A stretch of 5,455 nucleotides of DNA, taken from Sulfurimonas sp. Lineage in GTDB: Bacteria > Campylobacterota > Campylobacteria > Campylobacterales > Sulfurimonadaceae. The notes beneath the pieces were generated by a model, which saw nothing but the letters and a program-made list of their open reading frames with translations, made no database searches and was not told the DNA's origin. A program made the translations under genes and the position numbers. The stretch is taken from assembly GCA_030646745.1 (NCBI GenBank), contig JAUSKV010000011.1:1-5455 (forward strand), in the 5' to 3' direction. Positions 1-5,131 of this stretch are shown here, piece after piece (within the stretch, counting starts at the first letter, position 1; each line of letters begins with the position of its first letter).

Positions 1-1258
1 TGAGGTAGAGTGCTTTTTTGATAATGTTATGCACCAAAATTTCAGCATTCGAGCGGTCTTGCAGGTCAATATAACCCAAATCAAATAGAGTTAAAATCGA
101 TTCCATGTGGTCAAGTGCATCATGCAGATACTCTATACAATTTTTGTTATTGAGGAGTTTATTAAGGTCAACAAGCTCATTGATAAGAGGTGGGTTTACT
201 TTTTTAAAGTTGATAAGTTTCTCTTGATAATCTTGCGTAAATAGCTCCAAAACCGGAGTGATTAAAACGGCATGCGAAGCAACAATAAATCTTCCTGACT
301 CTGTGAAGATATTAGGGTGCTGTACTTTTTTGGCATCCATAATCTCTTTAAGTAAGAAAACAACACTGCTTGAAAACTCTTCAACAGAGTAGTTGCGAGA
401 TTTTGAGTGGGTGTGCTGATTATATTCGACCGCTAAACCACCACCGATATTAATACTGTCAAGTGACTCAGCTCCCATTTTTTTGAGTTCAGCATAGATG
501 TTTCCGGCTTCACGCAAAGCACGTTTAAGTGGTGCTATGTCTGACATTTGAGAACCTATATGAAAGTGAATCATGCTTAAGTGTTGAAGCAGATTATCTT
601 CTCGGAGAAGTTTAATTGCTTCTATTATTTCTGTAGATGTAAGACCGAATTTTGCGTCCATTCCTCCACTTTTTGCCCATATACCGCTTCCTGCACTATG
701 AAGCCTTACTCTAATTCCTATGTGAGGAACTTTGAGATTACACTCTTTTGCTACTTCTATAATGGTTTCGAGTTCACCAAGACCTTCGATTGTGATAGTG
801 ATGTTATGTCCGCTTTGCGCTGCGATGAACCCAAGAGTAATCATCTCTTTATCTTTAAAACCATTGACGGTAATATTTGCACCTGTCGGTGTTTTACTCA
901 TGGCTAAAATAAGTTCCGCTTTAGAACCGGCTTCAAGACCATAATTAAACTGCGCGCCTTGCGATGTTATCGCTTCTACTGCATGCGGAAACTGATTTAC
1001 TTTGAGAGGAAAGACAGCACTAAATTTTCCTTCATAGTTATTTTCTGTCATTGCCTTATCAAAGTATGAGTACAAACTTTTAATCTGTTTTTTGATAAGA
1101 TGTGGAAACCTCAATAAAATAGGACCTCTCACATCATTTGAACGAATCTCTTCTATGATTTGTAAAAGAGAGGGCATACTTTTATAGTTTAACTTTAACT
1201 GCCCATCCTCAACTATAAAGTTGTTATTAGACCAAATATCAAGACCAAAATTATTCAT
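1..1258 (-). CDS. speA: Biosynthetic arginine decarboxylase, N-terminal 419 codons (3' end beyond window)
   Basis: PLP-dependent decarboxylase that converts arginine to agmatine and CO2, the first step of the agmatine route to putrescine and spermidine; a cytosolic enzyme. It is not a complete ORF here: translating leftwards from the ATG at 1258 gives 419 uninterrupted codons and the frame is still open at base 1. Visible landmarks match the SpeA type of the fold III (alanine racemase-like) decarboxylases: VFPLKVNQ with the probable PLP lysine K86, GIRVRLHSAGSGIW near 181-194, SGGMDAKFGL near 197-206, HFHIGSQ at 231-237, the glycine-rich phosphate loop IGGGLAVEY at 271-279, and ESGR at 320-323. 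SpeA proteins are usually above 600 residues, so roughly a third is missing, including the catalytic cysteine of the C-terminal domain. The start is supported by AGGA 8 nt upstream. It is the last visible gene of the minus-strand cluster, 66 nt after hisS. Arginine rather than diaminopimelate or ornithine specificity is inferred from overall resemblance to E. coli SpeA. Confidence 0.93.
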   Translation of the reverse strand, partial: MNNFGLDIWSNNNFIVEDGQLKLNYKSMPSLLQIIEEIRSNDVRGPILLRFPHLIKKQIKSLYSYFDKAMTENNYEGKFSAVFPLKVNQFPHAVEAITSQGAQFNYGLEAGSKAELILAMSKTPTGANITVNGFKDKEMITLGFIAAQSGHNITITIEGLGELETIIEVAKECNLKVPHIGIRVRLHSAGSGIWAKSGGMDAKFGLTSTEIIEAIKLLREDNLLQHLSMIHFHIGSQMSDIAPLKRALREAGNIYAELKKMGAESLDSINIGGGLAVEYNQHTHSKSRNYSVEEFSSSVVFLLKEIMDAKKVQHPNIFTESGRFIVASHAVLITPVLELFTQDYQEKLINFKKVNPPLINELVDLNKLLNNKNCIEYLHDALDHMESILTLFDLGYIDLQDRSNAEILVHNIIKKALYL

Positions 1259-1266
1259 TTATATTT

Positions 1267-1270
1267 TCCT
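1267..1270 (-). promoter_or_regulatory. Ribosome binding site of speA
   Basis: The minus strand reads AGGA followed by 8 nt and the ATG at 1258. This is the only Shine-Dalgarno-like match near the start and supports that ATG over internal methionines such as M28. Confidence 0.6.
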
Positions 1271-1285
1271 ACTTTATAAAGTTTT

Positions 1286-1303
1286 GATGAAATATCTTTC
1301 ATC
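1286..1303. repeat. Small inverted repeat in the hisS-speA spacer
   Basis: GATGAAA (1286-1292) and TTTCATC (1297-1303) form a perfect 7-bp inverted repeat around a 4-nt loop. It lies between the hisS stop and the speA ribosome binding site. On the minus strand the stem is followed by a mixed A/C/T run rather than a U tract, and it has only two G-C pairs. It is therefore unlikely to be an intrinsic terminator. It could be a weak mRNA-processing hairpin or chance in AT-rich DNA. Confidence 0.4.
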
Positions 1304-1324
1304 GTTAATCTCTCTTGTTTCAAC

Positions 1325-2536
1325 TCAGAACTCTTCTATGGAGAGTGTCTGTTCTGTTTTGTTTTCCAAATCTTTTATCCAAATCGTTTGATTTTCCATC
1401 TCATTTGTTCCAATAACACAACAGAATCTCGCATTTACTTTATCTGCACCTTTGAGGTGATTTTTAAGATTTTTTGCTTTGTAGTCTATAGTTGTTTTAT
1501 CTGTTTTTCTCTTTTTATGAGCCAAACTCATCACCAAGTCAACAGCCTCGTCATCCATCGCACCCATGTAGTAACCTTCTCGCTTAGACTCCGGCATCTG
1601 AATTAACTCCATAAGCCTCTCAATTCCCATGGCAAAACCAACCGCGGGAGTAGGGCGACCGTCTAAAAATTCTATGAGCCTGTCATACCTTCCGCCGCCG
1701 GCAATAGCACTTTGAGACCCTATTTCGTCGCTTACAAATTCAAAAGCAGTTTTTGAGTAGTAGTCAAGCCCGCGAACGAGATTTGTATTTATTTCATACG
1801 CTATGCTGTTGTCATCAAGAACTTTTTTGAGTATATCAAAATCATCTTTACATCCAGAGCATAAATTATTGATGAGTTTTGGAGCCTTTTCATATAACTC
1901 TTGACATGTTGGATTTTTGCAATCAAGCACACGAATAGGGTTTGTAGCAACTCTTCTGACGCAATCTTCGCAAATCTTATCTTCTATGTTTTTAACAAAA
2001 TTGATTAAATTTTCTCTGTATGGAGGCATGCAGTTTAAGTCGCCAAGAGAGTTTAGCTGAAGTCTATAACCAATTCCGCATGCCGATAAAATATCTGCTA
2101 CCATCATAATCATGCTCGCATCTTCATAAACGCTATCCACCCCAAAGCTCTCAACGCCAAACTGGTGAAACTGTCTTAGGCGACCCTTTTGAGGTCTCTC
2201 GTAACGAAACATCGCCCCATGATAAAAAAATCTGTGAATGCCGCCCGCTTTGTCTAACTTCTTCTGAATAAAAGCACGAACAACCCCTGCAGTTCCCTCA
2301 GGGCGAAGACAAACATCGTTCTCGCCCTTATCGATAAACTGATACATCTCTTTTGAGACAATATCGCTAGACTCACCGACAGAGCGTTTAAAAAGGGCTG
2401 TTTCTTCTAAAAGAGGCGTCTGTATAAAATGAAAACCGTAATTTTGGGCTATCTTTGTAGCGGTGTTTATAAAGTATGTAAACCTCTCATAATCCTCTTC
2501 TAAAATATCGTTCATTCCTCGTAGCGAACTAATCAT
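1325..2536 (-). CDS. hisS: Histidyl-tRNA synthetase
   Basis: Class II aminoacyl-tRNA synthetase that activates histidine with ATP and charges tRNA-His; a cytosolic homodimer. The 403-residue protein is close to the usual 400-430. Class II and HisRS signatures occur in order: TPLLEETALFKRSVGE around 40-55 (motif 1 region), LRPEGTAG at 77-84, motif 2 FRYERPQKGRLRQFHQFG at 110-127 with the ATP-binding arginine R111, the histidine loop LVRGLDYY at 253-260 with R255, GGGRYDRL at 280-287, and motif 3 TPAVGFAMGIERL at 296-308. The C-terminal anticodon-binding domain (about 328-403) is short but present. An insertion domain between motif 2 and the histidine loop carries six paired cysteines (189/192, 206/211, 226/229), suggestive of metal binding. 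The ATG at 2536 follows AAGGAA at 4 nt. The gene lies 113 nt after tmk and 66 nt before speA. The identification is firm; only the role of the cysteines is open. Confidence 0.98.
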   Translation of the reverse strand: MISSLRGMNDILEEDYERFTYFINTATKIAQNYGFHFIQTPLLEETALFKRSVGESSDIVSKEMYQFIDKGENDVCLRPEGTAGVVRAFIQKKLDKAGGIHRFFYHGAMFRYERPQKGRLRQFHQFGVESFGVDSVYEDASMIMMVADILSACGIGYRLQLNSLGDLNCMPPYRENLINFVKNIEDKICEDCVRRVATNPIRVLDCKNPTCQELYEKAPKLINNLCSGCKDDFDILKKVLDDNSIAYEINTNLVRGLDYYSKTAFEFVSDEIGSQSAIAGGGRYDRLIEFLDGRPTPAVGFAMGIERLMELIQMPESKREGYYMGAMDDEAVDLVMSLAHKKRKTDKTTIDYKAKNLKNHLKGADKVNARFCCVIGTNEMENQTIWIKDLENKTEQTLSIEEF

Positions 2537-2540
2537 CAGC

Positions 2541-2546
2541 TTCCTT
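2541..2546 (-). promoter_or_regulatory. Ribosome binding site of hisS
   Basis: The minus strand has AAGGAA, then 4 nt, then the ATG at 2536. The spacing is slightly short, but this is the strongest Shine-Dalgarno match in the spacer and fixes the start. Confidence 0.6.
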
Positions 2547-2557
2547 ACTATTTCTAT

Positions 2558-2568
2558 ATTTTATGCAT
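2558..2568 (-). promoter_or_regulatory. Possible -10 element for an internal hisS promoter
   Basis: The minus strand reads ATGCATAAAAT, so a TAAAAT hexamer (2558-2563) sits just upstream of the hisS ribosome binding site. It resembles the TAWAAT -10 boxes of Campylobacterota sigma-70, which often lack a clear -35. No good -35 is visible about 17 bp upstream. The 113-nt gap after tmk makes a local promoter plausible, but the AT content makes chance matches common. A start around 2551 would leave a leader of about 14 nt. Confidence 0.22.
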
Positions 2569-2649
2569 GTTTTTTTTGAAGCGAAAGGATACCATTTTTA
2601 TCTTTTATTTAATTGACACAGGGTTACGCTTTCATTACAAAAGTGCATA

Positions 2650-3225
2650 TTATGAATTGATACTCTTTAATATCTCTTGAGTTATCTCATCTATTGTTTT
2701 GGTTGCATCTATCTCTACAAGCTCCAGTCCAAGAAGCTTTGAGGCTTCAACTATCGCATCCTGAATTTTTAGAAGATACTCGGAACCTCTTAGCTCAATT
2801 CCATCCAACTCTTTTTGAGAGAGTCTGAATTCAAGCTCCTCTTTTGTCAGTTTTAATAAAAAAACTTTTTCGGGATAGATACCATTTGTAGCAAATCTAT
2901 TAAGATGGAGAATAGCTGTTTGGCTTATTTCACCCTGAATTAAAGCATAAGCTACACCGCTTACAACACTTCTGTCTGAGATAATCATCTTCTCCAAATT
3001 TGGCTCGATAACCTCTTTTATATGCTCGGCACGGTCAGCCAAAAAGAGTAGAAATTCTGCTTTTTTACTCTGTGCTTTTGTGCTTAAAACCATCTCTCGT
3101 ATCTCTTTTCCGATAACCGTACCCCCCGGTTCTTTGGTGATGATAGCATATGGAAATGCTTGTGAGAGTTTTGCAATTTGCGTGCTTTTACCGGCGGTAT
3201 CAATCCCTTCTATCGTAATATACAT
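2650..3225 (-). CDS. tmk: Thymidylate kinase (dTMP kinase)
   Basis: Phosphorylates dTMP to dTDP with ATP in the cytosol, an essential step towards dTTP. The 191-residue product is slightly shorter than the usual 200-215. It shows the family order: P-loop GIDTAGKST at 7-15 with K13, KEPGGT at 31-36 for dTMP binding, FLADRAEHI at 61-69, the DR signature SDRSVVSGVAY at 83-93, and a LID region around 137-148 (KELDGIELRG). Two positions differ from the common bacterial pattern: T10 replaces the usual glycine of the P-loop (GxDGAGKS) and S86 replaces the usual tyrosine after DR. The beta-1 strand MYITIEG begins at the chosen ATG, so no later start is possible. The first 16 nt overlap the end of coaD, and there is no classical Shine-Dalgarno (only GGGGG at a 9-nt distance), so translation may be coupled to coaD. 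The gap to hisS downstream is 113 nt. Confidence 0.96.
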   Translation of the reverse strand: MYITIEGIDTAGKSTQIAKLSQAFPYAIITKEPGGTVIGKEIREMVLSTKAQSKKAEFLLFLADRAEHIKEVIEPNLEKMIISDRSVVSGVAYALIQGEISQTAILHLNRFATNGIYPEKVFLLKLTKEELEFRLSQKELDGIELRGSEYLLKIQDAIVEASKLLGLELVEIDATKTIDEITQEILKSINS

Positions 3226-3701
3226 GCACTCATACCCCCGATGATTTTTTGCACCTCTTTTGGAAGAAGGTGCTCTGTTTTTCCGTTTAACTTGAGCAGG
3301 TTTCTCACTATGGAAGAGCTTATAAAAGCATGTTGCAATTTTGGCATCAAATAGACTGTTTCTATAGTATCATCAAGCGAATTATTGAGGTATCCTAGTT
3401 GCAGTTCGTACTCAAAGTCGCTGAGCGCCCGAAGCCCTCTGATTAAAATAGTCGCATTATTTGCACGAGCCAAATCCACCGTAAGATTATTAAATCCGAC
3501 AACTCTTACATTTTGCAGATTTTTTACAGCTTCTTTTGTCATCTCTATTCGCTCATCAAGCGTAAACATCGGCTTTTTGTCTGTTGAGATTGCCACTGCA
3601 ATTATTACTTCATCAAAAAGATTTAAAGCTCTCTCGATTATGTCAAAATGTCCGTTTGTGATAGGGTCAAAAGTCCCTGGGTAGAGTGCGATTTTTTTCA
3701 T
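3210..3701 (-). CDS. coaD: Phosphopantetheine adenylyltransferase
   Basis: Transfers AMP from ATP to 4'-phosphopantetheine to give dephospho-CoA and pyrophosphate, the penultimate step of coenzyme A synthesis; a cytosolic enzyme, hexameric in studied relatives. The 163-residue length is typical. The nucleotidyltransferase signature YPGTFDPITNGH lies at 7-18, with H18 of the TNGH (T/HxGH) motif. K42 follows in AISTDKKP, IRGLR at 87-91 contains R88 and R91, and ISSSIVR at 127-133 is the second conserved ISSS-x-R motif. All expected catalytic residues are present. The ATG at 3701 is one base after the ubiX stop codon, with a weak GGGA 5 nt upstream, so it is probably co-translated with ubiX. The stop codon (TAG) lies inside tmk, giving a 16-nt overlap in a different frame. 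A sure identification. Confidence 0.98.
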   Translation of the reverse strand: MKKIALYPGTFDPITNGHFDIIERALNLFDEVIIAVAISTDKKPMFTLDERIEMTKEAVKNLQNVRVVGFNNLTVDLARANNATILIRGLRALSDFEYELQLGYLNNSLDDTIETVYLMPKLQHAFISSSIVRNLLKLNGKTEHLLPKEVQKIIGGMSACILR

Positions 3702-3702
3702 T

Positions 3703-4242
3703 TTATTCCCATCTTTTGTAAAGGTTGTTTTCTATGCCAAGTAAATCAAACCATTTGCCGATAATAAAGTTTTCCATCTCTTCAAGTGTGAGTTGTTCTG
3801 AGTAGTATGCCATGACGGGAGGCGCTATTATGACTCCCAACGAGGCTAGTTTGTGCATGTTCTCTAAAGCAATAGCAGAGAAGGGCATCTCCCTCGGAGC
3901 TAAAATAAGTTTTTTATGCTCTTTTATCATGACAGCTGCACATCGTGTCACAAGATTATCGGAGATTCCACATGCTATCTTTGCGAGGGTATTCATGCTG
4001 CACGGTGCGATTATCATGGCATCTGCTCCAAAAGAGCCGGAGGCGATGCTTGCAGATATATTTTCATTTTCATGTACGGTTACATTTGCTCTATTTTTTA
4101 TCTCTTTGTCTAAAACTATTTGAGAGTTTTTAGACATTATGAAGTGTTTCTCAATGGATGCCGGAAGCAGTTCAAGTGTTTTTACTCCTAAGTTTACTCC
4201 GCTGGCACCGCTTGTTGCTACAACTATTTTACGATTTATCAT
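3703..4242 (-). CDS. ubiX: Flavin prenyltransferase, UbiX family
   Basis: Member of the UbiX/Pad1 flavoprotein family, which attaches a dimethylallyl group to FMN to make prenylated FMN, the cofactor of UbiD-type decarboxylases. The 179-residue protein shows the Rossmann-like start IVVATSGASG with SGASG at 11-15, the FMN-binding region APCSMNTLAKIACGISDNL at 79-97, and PREMP at 116-120 containing the conserved R-E pair. The C-terminal part has PPVMAYYSEQLTLEEM, where Y146/Y147 correspond to the usual AFY. Campylobacterota generally lack ubiquinone and make menaquinone by the futalosine route, which includes UbiX- and UbiD-like steps. The likely client is therefore a menaquinone-pathway decarboxylase, though no UbiD is in this window. 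The ATG at 4242 overlaps the flgA stop as ATGA and has GGAG 5 nt upstream. The older label 'aromatic acid decarboxylase' for this family is obsolete. Confidence 0.95.
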   Translation of the reverse strand: MINRKIVVATSGASGVNLGVKTLELLPASIEKHFIMSKNSQIVLDKEIKNRANVTVHENENISASIASGSFGADAMIIAPCSMNTLAKIACGISDNLVTRCAAVMIKEHKKLILAPREMPFSAIALENMHKLASLGVIIAPPVMAYYSEQLTLEEMENFIIGKWFDLLGIENNLYKRWE

Positions 4243-4898
4243 CTTATCTCCACTCTATTTTGACCTATAACTCTTACTTTTAATTGTTTTCCATCACTTT
4301 TTTTAACGGTAATAATATCACCAAGTCTGCCATCTTTTAGAGCCTCTCCACTCAGTGAAATAGACACTTCTTCATCATCTATTTTTACACTCACGTTTTC
4401 ACCTCTTTTTACCAAAATGACACTCTCAATATCTTTGAGTGTAATAATTTGATTCTCTCTTAGCTGATTTTTACTCTGGGAACCATTTAAATCACTCTCT
4501 CGTATAGGCATAAATCTGAATTTATCAAGAGGAATACTCTTTTTTATAGTGTTAAGAGTCGATAGCTCGGCTCCTTTTTCTATGGTTTTTCTTGTAAAAT
4601 AGACGCTGACCTCTGCATCTATAACATAATCAAAAAAGATTTTTTTATTATTCTCTGTCCTTATGTAAATAATCCCTTTTTTTGAGAGGCTACTACTCTC
4701 CTTTATATTCACATCGTAGCTACTATCAAAAGATTTTACACTTCCTCGAGAATGTATAGAAATTTTATTTATTTTAATATCCTGATACGATTTTTCGTAC
4801 AACTCTTTTATTGCTGATTCTATTTTAGTTCCCTCTTCCAATGGAATAGCAAATAGCTGTAAAGAGATGAACAGAGATAGGAGAATTTTTATAAACAT
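4239..4898 (-). CDS. flgA: Flagellar basal body P-ring formation protein FlgA
   Basis: Periplasmic chaperone for assembly of the FlgI P-ring around the flagellar rod. With the ATG at 4898 the protein has 219 residues. Residues 1-17 look like a Sec signal peptide (K4, hydrophobic core to F16, likely cleavage after A17). The middle part is divergent. The second half has the SAF-like FlgA pattern: TRKTIEKGAELS around 102-113, LRENQIITLKDIE at 146-158, VKRGENVSV at 163-171, SGEALKDGRLGDIITVK at 183-199, and a closing VIGQNRVEI. A GTG nine bases earlier (4907) would add three residues. ATG is preferred because it is the commoner codon and gives a cleaner signal peptide, but neither start has a good Shine-Dalgarno. 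The stop overlaps the ubiX start (ATGA). It is the first gene of the cluster and the only flagellar one. The family call is good; the start is uncertain. Confidence 0.9.
   Translation of the reverse strand: MFIKILLSLFISLQLFAIPLEEGTKIESAIKELYEKSYQDIKINKISIHSRGSVKSFDSSYDVNIKESSSLSKKGIIYIRTENNKKIFFDYVIDAEVSVYFTRKTIEKGAELSTLNTIKKSIPLDKFRFMPIRESDLNGSQSKNQLRENQIITLKDIESVILVKRGENVSVKIDDEEVSISLSGEALKDGRLGDIITVKKSDGKQLKVRVIGQNRVEIR
4248..4251 (-). promoter_or_regulatory. Ribosome binding site of ubiX
   Basis: The minus strand has GGAG, 5 nt before the ubiX ATG, inside the last codons of flgA. Together with the ATGA overlap this allows both independent initiation and coupling to flgA translation. Confidence 0.6.
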
Positions 4899-4925
4899 TG
4901 AAACCACATTTAGAAAATTTTTTGT

Positions 4926-4934
4926 ATTTTAACA
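4926..4934 (-). promoter_or_regulatory. Candidate extended -10 promoter of flgA and the cluster
   Basis: The minus strand reads TGTTAAAAT, which fits the extended -10 form TGnTAWAAT, about 28 bp upstream of the flgA ATG. The predicted start near 4919 would give a leader of about 20 nt. The -35 position 17-18 bp upstream (TACTTA) is poor, as is common for sigma-70 promoters in this phylum. No sigma-54 GG/GC pair with correct spacing was seen. This would drive flgA-ubiX-coaD-tmk and probably hisS-speA. Confidence 0.45.
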
Positions 4935-4962
4935 AAGTTTACTAAAAGTAAGTAACTGACCT

Positions 4963-4988
4963 TATTCACTTTTAAAAAAAGTGCGTAA
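4963..4988. repeat. Interrupted inverted repeat between flgA and pyk
   Basis: CACTTTT (4967-4973) pairs with AAAAGTG (4977-4983) across a 3-nt A loop. After a 2-by-2 mismatch, TTA (4963-4965 region) can pair with TAA (4986-4988). It lies upstream of both candidate promoters, at the end of no gene, so a terminator role is unlikely. Its right arm carries the 9-mer AGTGCGTAA that recurs at 5051. Confidence 0.5.
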
Positions 4989-5059
4989 AATAACCTTGTA
5001 ATTCTCGAAAAACAAAGTTTTTCGTAGCTTTAGGGGGTTGTAGGGACTTTAGTGCGTAA
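4980..5059. repeat. Direct repeat pair AGTGCGTAA flanking a hairpin and G-rich segment
   Basis: AGTGCGTAA occurs at 4980-4988 and again at 5051-5059, 71 bp apart. Between the copies lie a perfect 8-bp hairpin (5006-5024) and the G-rich stretch TAGGGGGTTGTAGGGA. Two further short direct repeats share the spacer: AACAAAGTTT at 4931-4940 and 5011-5020, and AGTAACT at 4951-4957 and 5068-5074. The offsets differ (71, 80 and 117), so this is not a simple tandem duplication. It may be a degenerate copy of a dispersed intergenic repeat; that is inference. Confidence 0.5.
5006..5024. repeat. Perfect hairpin CGAAAAAC-AAA-GTTTTTCG
   Basis: CGAAAAAC (5006-5013) and GTTTTTCG (5017-5024) are exact reverse complements around a 3-nt loop. 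It is the cleanest inverted repeat in the window. No U tract follows on either strand and no gene ends nearby, so it is not a normal terminator. It sits about 55 bp upstream of the nearer pyk -10 box. It could be an operator, a repeat-element arm or a cruciform site. Confidence 0.6.
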
Positions 5060-5084
5060 CATCAATTAGTAACTCATTTATAAT
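5056..5084 (+). promoter_or_regulatory. Candidate sigma-70 promoter P1 of pyk
   Basis: A perfect TATAAT lies at 5079-5084. GTAACA at 5056-5061 matches four of six TTGACA positions with exactly 17 bp between. Transcription would begin near 5091, giving a leader of about 41 nt. The -35 overlaps the end of the second AGTGCGTAA repeat. Confidence 0.5.
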
Positions 5085-5097
5085 GATATTATGATAA

Positions 5098-5103
5098 TAT
5101 AAT
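5098..5103 (+). promoter_or_regulatory. Second TATAAT box upstream of pyk (possible P2)
   Basis: A second perfect TATAAT lies 19 bp downstream of the first. The matching -35 position (CATTTA near 5075) is poor. Use of this box would start transcription around 5110 and leave a leader of about 20 nt that still contains the ribosome binding site. It may be an alternative start or just AT-rich sequence. Confidence 0.3.
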
Positions 5104-5118
5104 CTAATATTTTTAATC

Positions 5119-5124
5119 AGGAGA
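5119..5124 (+). promoter_or_regulatory. Ribosome binding site of pyk
   Basis: AGGAGA followed by 7 nt and the ATG at 5132. This is the strongest Shine-Dalgarno in the window, in keeping with a highly expressed central-metabolism gene, and it fixes the pyk start. Confidence 0.8.
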
Positions 5125-5131
5125 GAGATAG

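Noticed and set aside
581..944. Two plus-strand open frames (108 and 70 codons) opposite speA
   Set aside because: Both lie wholly antisense to a clearly conserved stretch of speA, have compositionally odd translations, lack ribosome binding sites and resemble no family I know. They are shadows.
1286..1303. Intrinsic terminator between hisS and speA
   Set aside because: The 7-bp stem has only two G-C pairs and no U tract follows it on the minus strand.
1388..1606. Plus-strand 72-codon frame opposite the 3' end of hisS
   Set aside because: Its translation is a Phe/Ile/Cys-rich shadow of the hisS C-terminal domain, with no start signal.
2561..2633. Terminator in the tmk-hisS spacer, suggested by the eight-T run at 2570-2577
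   Set aside because: On the minus strand the run is eight A residues, not a U tract. On the plus strand only the short palindrome ATGCAT precedes it. The only GC pairing found (AAGCG 2579-2583 with CGCTT 2628-2632) has a 44-nt loop.
3385..4133. Plus-strand frames of 62-103 codons opposite coaD and ubiX
   Set aside because: They overlap the conserved cores of coaD and ubiX on the other strand and overlap each other in different frames. None shows a recognisable domain or ribosome binding site.
5006..5024. Intrinsic terminator between flgA and pyk
   Set aside because: Both genes are transcribed away from this region, so no transcript should end here, and no U tract follows the stem on either strand.
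4910..5131. CRISPR array or insertion sequence
   Set aside because: The repeats are 7-10 bp with unequal spacing and only two copies each, and there is no transposase frame or matching terminal inverted repeat pair.
4899..5131. tRNA, riboswitch or small RNA gene in the divergent spacer
   Set aside because: No cloverleaf, T-loop (GTTCRANNC) or recognisable aptamer core is visible. The hairpins are short and AT-rich.
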